Numbered from the stretch's first letter, positions 8,811 to 17,212 are shown. The stretch is DNA of 64,000 nucleotides from Dyella amyloliquefaciens (GCF_004296575.1 NZ_SAYT01000007.1:434001-498000); one strand, 5' to 3'. Translations and numbers: made by a program. Notes: generated by a model not told the origin, from the letters alone.

Positions 8811-9282
8811 CCGGGAAGACATCCAGGTGCGCATGTGCGAGGTCAGGGTAGGGCGTGGCGATGACGTGCTGCATGCCATCCTCGGATCGTGCGTGGGCAT
8901 CGGCCTGCTGTGGCGGCAGCGGGGTCTCTACGGGCTCGCGCACTGCCTGCTGCCTGAGCCGCCGCAGCCGGTCGAAGGCCACGGTGCGAAGTACGTGACG
9001 ACGGCGTTGCCGACCTTGCTCTCGATGATGCAGCTGGACCGGTCGCATCACGGGGAGGTCGAAGCGGTCATCGCCGGAGGTGCCTGCATGGTGCAACACG
9101 CCACGCCGCCCAGGCATGGACTGATCGGCGAGCAGAACGCAAGCATGGCTCGGCGCTTGCTGGCGCAGACCGGCATTCACGTGGTGCATGTGGATGTCGG
9201 CGGCGAAAACGGGCGCCAGATCGTGATCGATTGCGCCCAACATCATTACGCGGTTCGCATCATCGGCCGCCCCGTTGCATAG
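8803..9282 (+). CDS. cheD: CheD chemoreceptor glutamine deamidase
   Basis: CheD (159 residues) deamidates glutamines in receptor methylation helices to glutamate, creating methylatable sites; in some bacteria it also works with CheC. The catalytic cysteine is Cys30 in LGSCVG and the histidine is His47 in AHCLLP, in the usual order and spacing. The start overlaps the end of cheR by eight bases (GATGCGTGA), a typical translational coupling. No cheC or cheB adjoins, so adaptation by this unit must use demethylation functions coded elsewhere. Confidence 0.9.
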   Translation: MRDREDIQVRMCEVRVGRGDDVLHAILGSCVGIGLLWRQRGLYGLAHCLLPEPPQPVEGHGAKYVTTALPTLLSMMQLDRSHHGEVEAVIAGGACMVQHATPPRHGLIGEQNASMARRLLAQTGIHVVHVDVGGENGRQIVIDCAQHHYAVRIIGRPVA

Positions 9283-9292
9283 GAGTCCTGTC

Positions 9293-10798
9293 GTGGAACA
9301 GAGCATCGCATCGTCCGTGCGGAAAAATGGCGCCGAGTTGTTCGGTTCGTTCCACCTGGGCGACGCCGAGCTGGTGCTTCCCGTGGCGGTGGTGCAGGAG
9401 GTGGTGAACTATCCACAGGCCATCACGGCCTTGCCGCTGTCACCGGCGCATTTGCTGGGGCTGTTCAACCTGCGTGGCAGGCTCATACCGATCGTGCATC
9501 TTGGGCAGCTTCTGAAGATTGCCGACAGGGGCGAACGCACCGAGGCAAAGGTCGCCATCGTCGAGCTGCCGGAAGGATGCGTGGGCCTGCTGTTCGACGC
9601 CACCGGTGAAATCCTGCGCGTCCATGGCGAAGAAAAAGTGATGTTTGGCGGCGCCGGTGCCTCGTTGATCGGCGGTGTGCTGAAGCTCGATGAAGGCAAC
9701 CGCATCCTGCAGATGCTCTCCGTCGAGGCACTGGCCAGCTTGCCTGGCATGCCCGTGCTCAAAGGGGACGCACAATCCCGAGCCTCGAATCGGCTTCGCG
9801 CTGCCCAGGGGCAGCGTCGGCAGGGCGTGTCTTTCCGCGTGGGCGACAGCTACCTGGCCCTGCCGATGGGATCCATCCACGAGATCATCCGCGTACCGGA
9901 ACTGCTCAGTTCCGTGCTCGCCAGCGAGCTTTGCCTGGGCATGCTCAACCTGCGCGGCGATACGTTGCCCGTGCTCGACTTCGCGCGGTTCCTGGGACTC
10001 GCTTCTTCGACGACTGGCGATATTGCACCGGGCGACTTCGACGATCCGCGCCGGATCCTTGTCATTCGCCAGCGCGACATCTGCCTTGGCCTGCTGGTGG
10101 ACGATGTGGAGAGCATCGTGAGCTATCGCGACGAGGAACTGCTAGCCATACCTTCGTTCCATGCATGGCGCACGGAATGTTTCGCCGGCTGCATCAGCAA
10201 GCCCGATGGCCGGCATATCCTGCTGTTGAGCGAGGCGGCGCTGGTGGCGGACACCACGCTACTCGACGTGACCGACGGTCACCGCGAGCTCTACAGGGCC
10301 GAGCAAGACGGCCAGGTCGGGCGGGGCAAGCGTCGTCCGGGGGCGCGGGAAACCTATGTGACGTTCCGGCTCGATCAGTTGATGGGGATGCGCATCGAAC
10401 AGCTTCGCGAGGTGATCGATTACCCTCCCGCGGTGATGCAGCCGCCGGGTGCGCCTGACTATGTGCGTGGCATCCTCAATCTTCGACATCGGCTGGTGAC
10501 CATCATCGACCTGCGCGCTCTGTACGGCATGAGGGGCTACAGCGATCTCGGCGAATCCAAGGTGCTGGTGGTCGAGAATGGCGAGGAGAAATTCGGTCTG
10601 GTCGTGGATGCCATTGAAAACATCGTCACCATCGATGCTCAGGACAAACTTCGCGTCCCCAGCGTGCTCAGCAACCAGATCGACCAGGCGCTGCGCAACG
10701 ACATGAAGGAAGTGGTCGAGCTGCCGGATCAACGGACGTTGATGCTGCTGGATGCGGCCCCCCTCAAGGCCCGCCTGGCTGGCGAAACCCTGCATTGA
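9293..10798 (+). CDS. Triple-domain CheW-like scaffold protein
   Basis: The 501-residue protein contains three consecutive CheW domains (about 12-150, 172-320 and 350-495). Each has the family landmarks: an entry strand with LP/MRIEQLREV-type sequence, a GLFNLRG, GMLNLRG or GILNLRH core, and an LLVD or LVVDAIE segment. CheW couples receptors to the kinase CheA; multi-CheW proteins could bridge several receptors or kinases in an array. No receiver domain is present, so it is not CheV. A GTG start at 9293 is used because AGGAG lies seven bases upstream; an ATG at 9275 inside cheD is possible. It closes the sigma-28 operon. Confidence 0.88.
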   Translation: MEQSIASSVRKNGAELFGSFHLGDAELVLPVAVVQEVVNYPQAITALPLSPAHLLGLFNLRGRLIPIVHLGQLLKIADRGERTEAKVAIVELPEGCVGLLFDATGEILRVHGEEKVMFGGAGASLIGGVLKLDEGNRILQMLSVEALASLPGMPVLKGDAQSRASNRLRAAQGQRRQGVSFRVGDSYLALPMGSIHEIIRVPELLSSVLASELCLGMLNLRGDTLPVLDFARFLGLASSTTGDIAPGDFDDPRRILVIRQRDICLGLLVDDVESIVSYRDEELLAIPSFHAWRTECFAGCISKPDGRHILLLSEAALVADTTLLDVTDGHRELYRAEQDGQVGRGKRRPGARETYVTFRLDQLMGMRIEQLREVIDYPPAVMQPPGAPDYVRGILNLRHRLVTIIDLRALYGMRGYSDLGESKVLVVENGEEKFGLVVDAIENIVTIDAQDKLRVPSVLSNQIDQALRNDMKEVVELPDQRTLMLLDAAPLKARLAGETLH

Positions 10799-10986
10799 GG
10801 CCGGTGCTGAGGGTGTCGAAGGACGTAAACCTGCTGCCGCTTTAACGCATGAACTTGCGCCTTTCGGCCTTGCGTTTTTGCGAGTCGAATCACTCCTTGC
10901 GTCCGTCGCAGGAACCCATCATGTTGCGCCGCCGGCCAAGCGCACCCAGGGGGCGCGGCTTCCGGCGAATCACGATGGAGAGATGC

Positions 10987-11415
10987 ATGAAGAAAGTACT
11001 GTTCGCCCTGACGCTGGGTGCCGTGATGACCGCCCCGGCGCTGATGGCGGCGCCTGCGCCGTACGGCCAGGATCACGACTACTACGACCATGGTCAGGAC
11101 CGCGATCACGACCATGATCGCGATCACGACCACGATCATGACCGTGATCGCTATGAGCACGAACGCCACGAAGATCATGATCGCCGTGAATACGTGATCG
11201 TGCACGACCGGGGCATGCACGAGGGCTGGTATCACCGTGGCGGCTACGTCCCGGCGGAATATCGCGACAGCCGTTACGTGGTGCAGGACTGGCGTACCTA
11301 CAACCTGGCGCCGCCGCCGCGTGATCACCAGTGGGTCCGCAGCGATACGGGTGAGTTCCTGCTGGTGGCGGCTGCCACGGGCGTCATCACCGACATCATC
11401 ATCAACAGCCATTGA
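10987..11415 (+). CDS. RcnB-like secreted His/Asp-rich protein
   Basis: A signal peptide (MKKVLFALTL to about residue 21, MAA) is followed by a tract at about 27-65 that alternates Asp, His and Arg (DHDHD, DRDHD and similar units), then a globular end with GWYHRGGYVP and HQWVRSDTGEFLLVA. That C-terminal pattern is the RcnB domain, known in E. coli for a periplasmic protein that modulates nickel/cobalt export. The His/Asp tract would bind divalent metal, which is inference. GGAGAG precedes the ATG at 10987. The tract is encoded by an imperfect DNA repeat (11074-11165). Confidence 0.75.
   Translation: MKKVLFALTLGAVMTAPALMAAPAPYGQDHDYYDHGQDRDHDHDRDHDHDHDRDRYEHERHEDHDRREYVIVHDRGMHEGWYHRGGYVPAEYRDSRYVVQDWRTYNLAPPPRDHQWVRSDTGEFLLVAAATGVITDIIINSH
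11074..11165 (+). repeat. Imperfect GATCACGACCAT-type coding repeat
   Basis: Short units of the kind CGATCACGACCATGATCGC recur through this stretch and encode the Asp/His/Arg-rich tract of the RcnB-like protein. Because the unit is near-palindromic (GATCATGATC), the DNA is prone to slippage, so the tract length may vary between strains. Confidence 0.6.
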
Positions 11416-11421
11416 TGGTAT

Positions 11422-11451
11422 GGCCGCACCGCGCGTGATCGCGGTGCGGCC
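11422..11451 (+). terminator. Hairpin after the RcnB-like gene
   Basis: GGCCGCACCGCG and its exact complement form a 12-bp stem with loop CGTGAT, starting seven bases after the stop codon. It is followed by TTGCG rather than a T-run, so termination strength is uncertain. Confidence 0.6.
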
Positions 11452-11717
11452 TTGCGCCTGGCTTGCAGGCAAGGCCAGCCGCTCTTTTCATCCGCGCAAT
11501 TTCTTTCGATACGGCCTCACGTGCGTGACGGTTCCCAGGTCGACGACGTTTGCACCACACATGCTTGATGCATAGTCATGCACGCAGGCGCGTAGACGCT
11601 TGCGCGTATTCGCCGCGTACTGTCGGAGTCCACGCGGGGCGATGCGCGGGGGAGCACGGCCGCCATGCCAGACGGCGTCTCCATGGAACAGACGAGTTCG
11701 CGCTGGAGGGATCGAAG
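11452..11717. other. Gap without a recognisable gene
   Basis: Between the hairpin and the DUF3761 gene I find no convincing coding sequence on either strand. The stretch contains several short inverted motifs (GCATGACTATGCATC-like on the minus strand near 11570-11585) and would hold the promoter of the following gene. No sigma-70 boxes of good quality stand out. Confidence 0.4.
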
Positions 11718-12194
11718 ATGAAATCGTACGGTTTGATCGCAGTGTTGATCGCAGGTCTGTTGGCTGGTCCGGCTGTCTATGCGCAACAGGCGTCCGCGCC
11801 TGCTGGATCCACCGGGCAATGCAAGGACGGCAGTTACACCAGCAATGCCACGAAGAAGGGTGCCTGCTCGGGCCACAAGGGCGTGAAGGAGTGGTACAGC
11901 AGCGAGTCTGCCGCACCGGCAGCCGCCGGCGCTGCGGCTGCGCCCGCTGCCGCACCGGCCCCCAGCGCGCCGGCGAAGACCGCCGCGGCACCGAGCAAGT
12001 CCAAGTCCGAGCCGGCGGCAACCGCCGCGCCGGGCGGCGGCCCGGGCATGGTCTGGGTCAACTCCAGCAGCAAGGTCTATCACTGCCCGGGTGACAAGTG
12101 GTACGGCAAGACCAAGGCCGGCTCGTACATGAGCGAAGCCGACGCGAAGGCCAAGGGCTTCCACGCCGATCACAACAAGGCGTGCACGCAGTAA
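11718..12194 (+). CDS. Secreted DUF3761-domain protein
   Basis: The 158-residue protein has a clear signal peptide (cut near VYAQ, residues 20-23). A DUF3761-like block follows at about 34-60 with CKDGSYTSN and GACSGHKGVKEW, then an Ala/Pro-rich linker (about 68-110), and a second cysteine-containing block with VWVNSSSKVYHCPGDKWYG and MSEADAKAKGF. The function of this family is unknown; four cysteines in the exported part suggest disulfides. The ATG at 11718 begins the signal peptide and is preceded by GGAGG at 11705-11709. It stands alone and ends at a strong palindromic terminator. Confidence 0.75.
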   Translation: MKSYGLIAVLIAGLLAGPAVYAQQASAPAGSTGQCKDGSYTSNATKKGACSGHKGVKEWYSSESAAPAAAGAAAAPAAAPAPSAPAKTAAAPSKSKSEPAATAAPGGGPGMVWVNSSSKVYHCPGDKWYGKTKAGSYMSEADAKAKGFHADHNKACTQ

Positions 12195-12220
12195 GTCGTT
12201 GCCTGCATTCGCGGGAAAGC

Positions 12221-12246
12221 AAAGGGCCGGCATATGCCGGCCCTTT
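12221..12246. terminator. Bidirectional palindromic terminator
   Basis: AAAGGGCCGGC-ATAT-GCCGGCCCTTT is a perfect 26-base palindrome between the convergent DUF3761 and ABC permease genes. The stem is GC-rich and flanked by A and T runs (CTTTCGTTT on the plus strand), so it can stop transcription from both sides. Confidence 0.8.
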
Positions 12247-12270
12247 CGTTTGAGGCGCCATGAGCGGCGA

Positions 12271-13362
12271 TCAGTCGAGGCGCTTGTGGAACAGGCGAAT
12301 GGCCAGCGTGAGCATGATGGCGATGAACGCCGCCAGCGCCACGCTGTCCTGCCAGAGATCGCCAAGGTCGGCGCCGCGCAGCATGATGCCGCGGATCAGG
12401 CGCATGAAATGCGTGAGTGGCAACAGCTCGGCGATCCACTGTGCCGGGCGGGGCATGCCGTCGTAGGGAAACATGAAACCCGAGAGCAGGATCGACGGCA
12501 GAAAGACGAAGAAGGTCATCTGCATCGCCTGGAACTGCGATTTCGCGCGGGTGGAGATCAGCAGCCCAAGCGACAGGTTGGCGAGGATCAGCAGGCTGGA
12601 CGCCATATAGACGTCCCACAGGCTGCCGCGTATCGGGACGTCGAACAGCCAGACACCGAGCAGCAGCACCATGCTGGTCTGTACCAGGCCGATGGCCGCG
12701 TACGGCAGCACCTTGCCGATCATCAGTTCCGTGCGGCTCACCGGCGTGGTGATCAGCAGCTCCATGTTGCCGCGTTCGGTTTCACGCACGATCGCCACCG
12801 CGGTGAAAAGCACCATGGTCATGGTGAGGATGACGCCTACCAGTCCGGGCACGATGTTCACGGGCGAGCGCCGCTCGGGATTGTAGAAACTCACCACACT
12901 GATCGGCTTCTCCGTCATCGCGTGGAAATCGTCAGGTTGGTTGAGCGGGTATTGGGCCAGTTGCGCGGCGGCGGCCTGCACCACGTTGTCGCTGCCGTCC
13001 ACCATGACCTGGATGGCTTCGCGTCCATCCAACTTGCGTCGCTCGAAGTCGGGCGGCACGGCGATTGCCACGCTCACGCGTCCCTCGCGCAGAAGATCGA
13101 TCAGCTGCTGCGGACTCTGGGCCGTGGCGCGCAGTTCGATCACGCCGCTGGCGAGCAGATCCTGCACGGCGGCGCGTGAGCCGGCGGTCTGCGCCTGGTC
13201 CACCACCGCGGCAGGCAGGTGGCGCAGGTTGAGGTTGATGGCGTAGCCGAACAGCACCAGTTGCAGCACCGGCATACCCATGATCATCGCCAGCGTGATG
13301 CGATCGCGCCGCAGCTGGCGCAGTTCCTTGATCATGATGGCCCACAGGCGGCGCAGGTTCAC
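12271..13362 (-). CDS. ABC-2 type exporter permease
   Basis: This 363-residue permease has one N-terminal membrane helix (about 22-42), a periplasmic segment of about 130 residues, and five clustered helices in the C-terminal half (from about 175), the layout of the YbhS/YbhR/YhhJ family. The motif IVRETERGNMELLITTPVSR is characteristic of that family. It overlaps the ATPase gene by four bases (ATGA). Export of toxic or amphipathic compounds is probable from family and operon; the substrate is unknown. E. coli ybhGFSR has two permeases, this operon one, so a homodimer is likely. Confidence 0.88.
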   Translation of the reverse strand: MNLRRLWAIMIKELRQLRRDRITLAMIMGMPVLQLVLFGYAINLNLRHLPAAVVDQAQTAGSRAAVQDLLASGVIELRATAQSPQQLIDLLREGRVSVAIAVPPDFERRKLDGREAIQVMVDGSDNVVQAAAAQLAQYPLNQPDDFHAMTEKPISVVSFYNPERRSPVNIVPGLVGVILTMTMVLFTAVAIVRETERGNMELLITTPVSRTELMIGKVLPYAAIGLVQTSMVLLLGVWLFDVPIRGSLWDVYMASSLLILANLSLGLLISTRAKSQFQAMQMTFFVFLPSILLSGFMFPYDGMPRPAQWIAELLPLTHFMRLIRGIMLRGADLGDLWQDSVALAAFIAIMLTLAIRLFHKRLD

Positions 13363-14303
13363 GCGGGCTGCTCCTGGTGGGCTGCATGCCTGCGCGTGGC
13401 GACCACGAAGACGTCTTCCAGGTTGGGCGGCACGCTCTCCACCTCGGCTTGTGCGCCGGCTTGCTCGAGGTGATGACGCAGCGAGTCGATGGACGCATCG
13501 CCTTCGCGCATCAACACGCGAAGCTCGTTGCCGATCTGCGCCACGCTGAGCACGTCAGGCCGGTCATCCAGCGCCTCCTTGGCCTTGCGGGGCGTGCCCG
13601 AGCGTACAAGGAAGGTACGGCCTTCCAGCTTTGCGGTGAGCTCGGCGGGCGTGCCGTCGGCCACGAGGTTGCCGGTGTCGAGGATGGCCAGTCGATGGCA
13701 GCGCTCAGCTTCGTCCATGTAGTGCGTGGATACGAGGATGGTGGTGCCCTCATCGGCCAGCTCAAACAGCTTCTCCCAGAAATCGCGGCGCGATTCCGGA
13801 TCGACCGCGCTGGTGGGTTCATCCAGAAACAAAAGTTCGGGACGGTGCACGATGGCGCCTGCGAGTGCGAGGCGCTGCTTCTGGCCGCCGCTGAGCGTGC
13901 CGGCAAGCTGTTCCTCACGATCATCGAGACGATAGCGCTTGAGCAGATCGTCGACGCGCGTTTTTTCCTCGCGTCGGGACAGGCCTTGCACGGTGGCGAG
14001 GAATTCCAGGTTCTGGCGTACGGACAGGTCGTCGAACAGGGAGAACTTCTGCGTCATGTAGCCGATGTGCTGCTTGAGCTGCTCGGCCTGTTCGGGAATG
14101 CGCAATCCCAGTACTTCGATGTCGCCCTCACTCGGTGTCAGCAAGCCGCACAGCATGCGAATGGTCGTGGACTTGCCCGAGCCATTGGGGCCGAGGAAGC
14201 CGTACACGCAGGCGCGCGGCACCTCCAGGTTCACCGCATTGACCGCCACCAGGGCACCGAAGCGCTTGGTGAGGTCCTGTGCATGGATGGCTGATTCACT
14301 CAT
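13359..14303 (-). CDS. ABC exporter ATP-binding protein
   Basis: The 314-residue ATPase carries Walker A GPNGSGKS at 38-45, a Q-loop segment (MTQKFSLF), the LSGGQKQR signature and Walker B LLFLDEPTS, followed by the switch histidine in STHYMDEAE. A C-terminal extension of about 90 residues resembles that of YbhF/DrrA-type ATPases. It powers the neighbouring permease. Start ATG at 14303 is chosen because MSESAIHA is a typical beginning; it overlaps the end of the membrane fusion gene by eight bases. A longer frame to 14378 is unlikely. Confidence 0.9.
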   Translation of the reverse strand: MSESAIHAQDLTKRFGALVAVNAVNLEVPRACVYGFLGPNGSGKSTTIRMLCGLLTPSEGDIEVLGLRIPEQAEQLKQHIGYMTQKFSLFDDLSVRQNLEFLATVQGLSRREEKTRVDDLLKRYRLDDREEQLAGTLSGGQKQRLALAGAIVHRPELLFLDEPTSAVDPESRRDFWEKLFELADEGTTILVSTHYMDEAERCHRLAILDTGNLVADGTPAELTAKLEGRTFLVRSGTPRKAKEALDDRPDVLSVAQIGNELRVLMREGDASIDSLRHHLEQAGAQAEVESVPPNLEDVFVVATRRHAAHQEQPA

Positions 14304-15270
14304 TCGCCTGTTTTCCGGGAAACACCGCCGAGACGGGGAAGCCCTGCGGCAGATCCTTCGCATCCTGGCCAAGCGCAATTTCGGCGAGGTAGCTCAGCCG
14401 CGTGGCGTCATCGCCACTCAGGGCGAAGTAGGGCGTGAAGGTGGGTTCGCTGCGGATCATGCGTACCTTGCCCTGGAACTGATGCTTGCCGTCGTGCAGG
14501 GTGATCACGGCGGCGTCGCCGACCTTCACGGAGGGGCGCAACGCTGCAGGCACGTACACGCGGGCATACGGCGTATCGCTGGCGAGCAGGATGACCAGCG
14601 GCGTGCCTGGCTGGGCCTGGTCACCGAGCTTGTAGGGCAGGCTGTCGACGCGCACGTCGCGTGGCGCCGTAAGGTCCAGCTTTTCCAGGTCGACGGATCG
14701 CGATGCGGCGGTTGCCATCGCCGCCGCGACGGCGGCACGCGCCTGGGCGATGTCCTCCGCGCGCGAGCCGTTCACCAGCTGATCGAGCATGGCGCGGTCG
14801 GCGGCGACCGTTGCGTCGGCATTGCCGGCTGCCGCCTTGGCGCGGTCGAGATCCGCTGCCGACACGAACTGCTGGCGTGCGAGCGCCGCGAGCCGCTGGT
14901 AGTAAGCATTGGCATCGCGCGCTTCGGCCTGGGCACCGACGAGATTGGCGCGCGCCTGACGAATCTGTTCTTCGCGCGGTCCATGTTCGAGTTCGAGCAA
15001 CGCCTGCTGTTGCTGCTGCACATCGGCCTTGGCCGTATCGAGTGCAGCCTGCGTGCGGGTCGTCTCCAACTGCATGATGCGCGTGCCCGCAGGCACGTAC
15101 TGCCCTTCGCGGACATCGATGGTCACGATGTGCTCGGCTGCCGGGGCGGGCAGGGTGATGCGATCGAATTCCACCGTACCAAGCACCTGCGGCGGTTGCG
15201 CATGGCAAGCCGCGAGCAGCCCCAGCGCCAGCAGTGTGCAGGCCAACGACGCGTAGCGTTCAGTCTTCAT
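14296..15270 (-). CDS. HlyD/YbhG-like membrane fusion lipoprotein
   Basis: The 324-residue product begins with a signal sequence ending LLAAC (Cys near residue 22), a good lipobox, so it is probably anchored to the inner membrane. A biotinyl-lipoyl-like half (about 35-70, with VREGQYVPAGTRIMQLE) is followed by a long alpha-hairpin rich in Ala/Gln (about 75-205), a second lipoyl half and a beta-barrel domain. This is the periplasmic adaptor that links an ABC exporter to an outer membrane channel. It overlaps the TetR gene by 11 bases. No outer membrane factor gene is in the operon. Confidence 0.85.
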   Translation of the reverse strand: MKTERYASLACTLLALGLLAACHAQPPQVLGTVEFDRITLPAPAAEHIVTIDVREGQYVPAGTRIMQLETTRTQAALDTAKADVQQQQQALLELEHGPREEQIRQARANLVGAQAEARDANAYYQRLAALARQQFVSAADLDRAKAAAGNADATVAADRAMLDQLVNGSRAEDIAQARAAVAAAMATAASRSVDLEKLDLTAPRDVRVDSLPYKLGDQAQPGTPLVILLASDTPYARVYVPAALRPSVKVGDAAVITLHDGKHQFQGKVRMIRSEPTFTPYFALSGDDATRLSYLAEIALGQDAKDLPQGFPVSAVFPGKQANE

Positions 15271-15922
15271 GCGTGGGCTCCATGCCATGGCCAAGCAGGG
15301 CGAGGGCGTGATTGGCGAGGACCTCGCTGCTCAGTTCCGCCTGGAAGATCTGCCGCCAGATCGGTGCGCCGGCGGCGGGGAACAGCGTAAGTCCGATCAT
15401 TGAAACCACCAGCAGGCGCGGGTCCAGTGCCGGATTGAGTTCGCCGCGCCGCTGGGCTTCGGCGAAGCGACCCGCGAGCATGTGCGGCAAGTCCGGGCCG
15501 ATGCGCGAAAGCAGCAACTCGCGCAGCGCGCCGCCTTCGCAAAGCACTTCACGCACCCACAGGGCCGGAAACCACGGATAGGTGTCCAGTACGCCGAAGA
15601 CCCCGCGCACGAAGCTCCGGGTGATCGCATGCACGTCGTCACCGGCATTCGCCACATGTTCGCGCAGCGTCTTCACCGCGGGCATCAGGCGTTCCTCGAA
15701 TACTGCATCGCGCAAGGCCAGCTTGCTGCCGAAGTAGTAGTTGAGCAGGGCGGGTGTCACGCCGGCCTGGGTGGCGATGCTGCGCAGGGAGGTGGCGGCC
15801 ATGCCGTCGCGCACGAAGCATTCGAGCGCGGCCTCGATCAGGCGGGGGCGCAGCTCCGGGCTGTCGGTGCCGGGGCGGCCAGGCGCACGCCGAGTGGGTG
15901 CCTTGGGTTTGGACGGGCTCAT
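15260..15922 (-). CDS. TetR/AcrR-family repressor of the exporter operon
   Basis: A 220-residue regulator with the TetR helix-turn-helix at about 30-75 (AATSLRSIATQAGVTPALLNYYFGSK) and a ligand-binding helical C-terminal half similar to CecR/YbiH. It is the first gene of a four-gene unit with overlapping ends: tetR, fusion protein, ATPase, permease. E. coli has the same layout in cecR-ybhGFSR. A 26-base near-palindrome lies seven bases before its start, so it very probably represses its own operon and releases on binding an inducer. Confidence 0.87.
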   Translation of the reverse strand: MSPSKPKAPTRRAPGRPGTDSPELRPRLIEAALECFVRDGMAATSLRSIATQAGVTPALLNYYFGSKLALRDAVFEERLMPAVKTLREHVANAGDDVHAITRSFVRGVFGVLDTYPWFPALWVREVLCEGGALRELLLSRIGPDLPHMLAGRFAEAQRRGELNPALDPRLLVVSMIGLTLFPAAGAPIWRQIFQAELSSEVLANHALALLGHGMEPTHED

Positions 15923-15928
15923 GCCAAC

Positions 15929-15954
15929 AAATTAATCATACATATAATTAATTT
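15929..15954. promoter_or_regulatory. Palindromic operator of the TetR-exporter operon
   Basis: AAATTAAT at 15929-15936 is mirrored by ATTAATTT at 15947-15954, and inner bases also pair, giving a 26-base palindrome with two mismatched pairs. The A+T content is far above the surrounding high-GC DNA. It sits directly before the tetR start codon and overlaps the expected minus-strand promoter, where TTGAAA at 15957-15952 could be a -35 box. The size fits a TetR dimer site. Confidence 0.7.
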
Positions 15955-15983
15955 CAAGTGATTGGCAGGTGGGCGTTTTGTCG

Positions 15984-16009
15984 CAAAAAAGGCCGGTTGA
16001 AACCGGCCT
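15984..16009 (-). terminator. Rho-independent terminator of the acyltransferase gene
   Basis: On the minus strand AGGCCGGTT-TC-AACCGGCCT forms a 9-bp GC-rich stem followed directly by TTTTTTG. It lies about 60 bases downstream of the acyltransferase stop and is a textbook intrinsic terminator. Confidence 0.85.
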
Positions 16010-16069
16010 GGGAAGGGCATGCGCGGTCGAACGCTGCCGAACAGGTAATCGGAGGTGTCGGGGCTCCCG

Positions 16070-17005
16070 TCAGGTAGCCACTTCAATATCGACTGCAGCT
16101 TTCGCACGTGGTGGAGCGGGTTTGTGCCGTAGCGCAACTTTCTCCACCAAGTGCCAGGAGAGGTAAGCCAGCACGACCGTCATCGGGAGAGAGACGCTGA
16201 GTAGTCCGAAGTAGCTGGTGTCAGACCCCAACAGTGCAACGGTGATTTGTTGCACTGGCCATGCGTAGATGTAGATCCCGTAGGACAGGTCGCCGAGTCG
16301 CCCCGCCGATCGCAAGAGCGGCCACGACTGCCTGCCGACGGCGATGGTGAGAGGCGGCACGATGAATGCGAGACCGAGCTTCGTCTGGTTGATGGCAATC
16401 AGCGCGCAGGCCACCACGCAAAAGAGAACGCTAACCAACGGCCTGGATAGACAGGGGTAAGTCCGCAGCAACGCACCCATGCCAAAAAACAGCCCGAAAT
16501 AGGCGATAAAGCTCGTCCCGGTCTGGAGCCCGGTGATGGCAAACGACGTGGAGATGGCAATGGCCAGCCACAGAGCGGGTCGGCTGGATATCGAGCCCAT
16601 CAAGGCGAGAAGGACGTAGCACGCCACCTCGAACGGAATCGTCCAGAGCGAACCGTTGAGTTTGTGGTGTGCGTTATCGGGAAATCCCAATAGTCCGAGC
16701 GCGCTTACGATCGCAAAGGTGCAAGGCATGGCTACGGCCAAAGCGGGAAGCAGTCGCGCAAGCCGGCGAACGGCAAATCTTCCCAGGTGCGGATCATTCA
16801 TCCAGCTGGCGGTGACGAGGTATCCGCTGATCGAGAAAAAAATCAGGACGCCGAGATTGCCGAACGAGTGGTTGCCTACAAACCTGGGTTCCCATCGACC
16901 CGACAGGGCGAATTGGTGACTGAAGACCACCAGCAGGGCCCCGATGAGACGAAGGGCGTCGAAGTTGTTCCCTGTGATCAGTGATGTCTTGAGCGATCCG
17001 TGCAT
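16070..17005 (-). CDS. Acyltransferase 3 family membrane protein
   Basis: The 311-residue protein is almost entirely membrane segments (about nine or ten) and begins NNFDALRLIGALLVVFSHQF, the family's first helix with the catalytic-type His after the R-x-x-A pattern. LIFFSISGYLV follows as in OafA-type acyltransferases, which attach acetyl or other acyl groups to cell-surface sugars. No glycosyltransferase or polymer genes are nearby, so the acceptor is unknown. The start is uncertain: ATG at 17005 fits the family, ATG at 17026 has a slightly better upstream sequence, and the open frame extends to 17206. Confidence 0.8.
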   Translation of the reverse strand: MHGSLKTSLITGNNFDALRLIGALLVVFSHQFALSGRWEPRFVGNHSFGNLGVLIFFSISGYLVTASWMNDPHLGRFAVRRLARLLPALAVAMPCTFAIVSALGLLGFPDNAHHKLNGSLWTIPFEVACYVLLALMGSISSRPALWLAIAISTSFAITGLQTGTSFIAYFGLFFGMGALLRTYPCLSRPLVSVLFCVVACALIAINQTKLGLAFIVPPLTIAVGRQSWPLLRSAGRLGDLSYGIYIYAWPVQQITVALLGSDTSYFGLLSVSLPMTVVLAYLSWHLVEKVALRHKPAPPRAKAAVDIEVAT

Positions 17006-17212
17006 GGTAGGGACTCTGGCGGACATCCAAGGCCATTCCGGACAGCCTTGCATGCTGTCCATGGTCGTAGTGCCGAAGCGGAAGGCTCGGCGGCTTCCCT
17101 GGCTTCTTATCGGTCCTGTGGGGCACGGACGAGTGCGTGATGCGTCCGTTTGCGGGCAATGGCATCCCTCGAGTGCGTGGCGCCCACCCTGCTGGGCGGG
17201 CGCCACGAGGCC

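Noticed and set aside
11083-11165. CRISPR-like or satellite array
   Set aside because: The short units are in frame within a protein tract and have no unique spacers.
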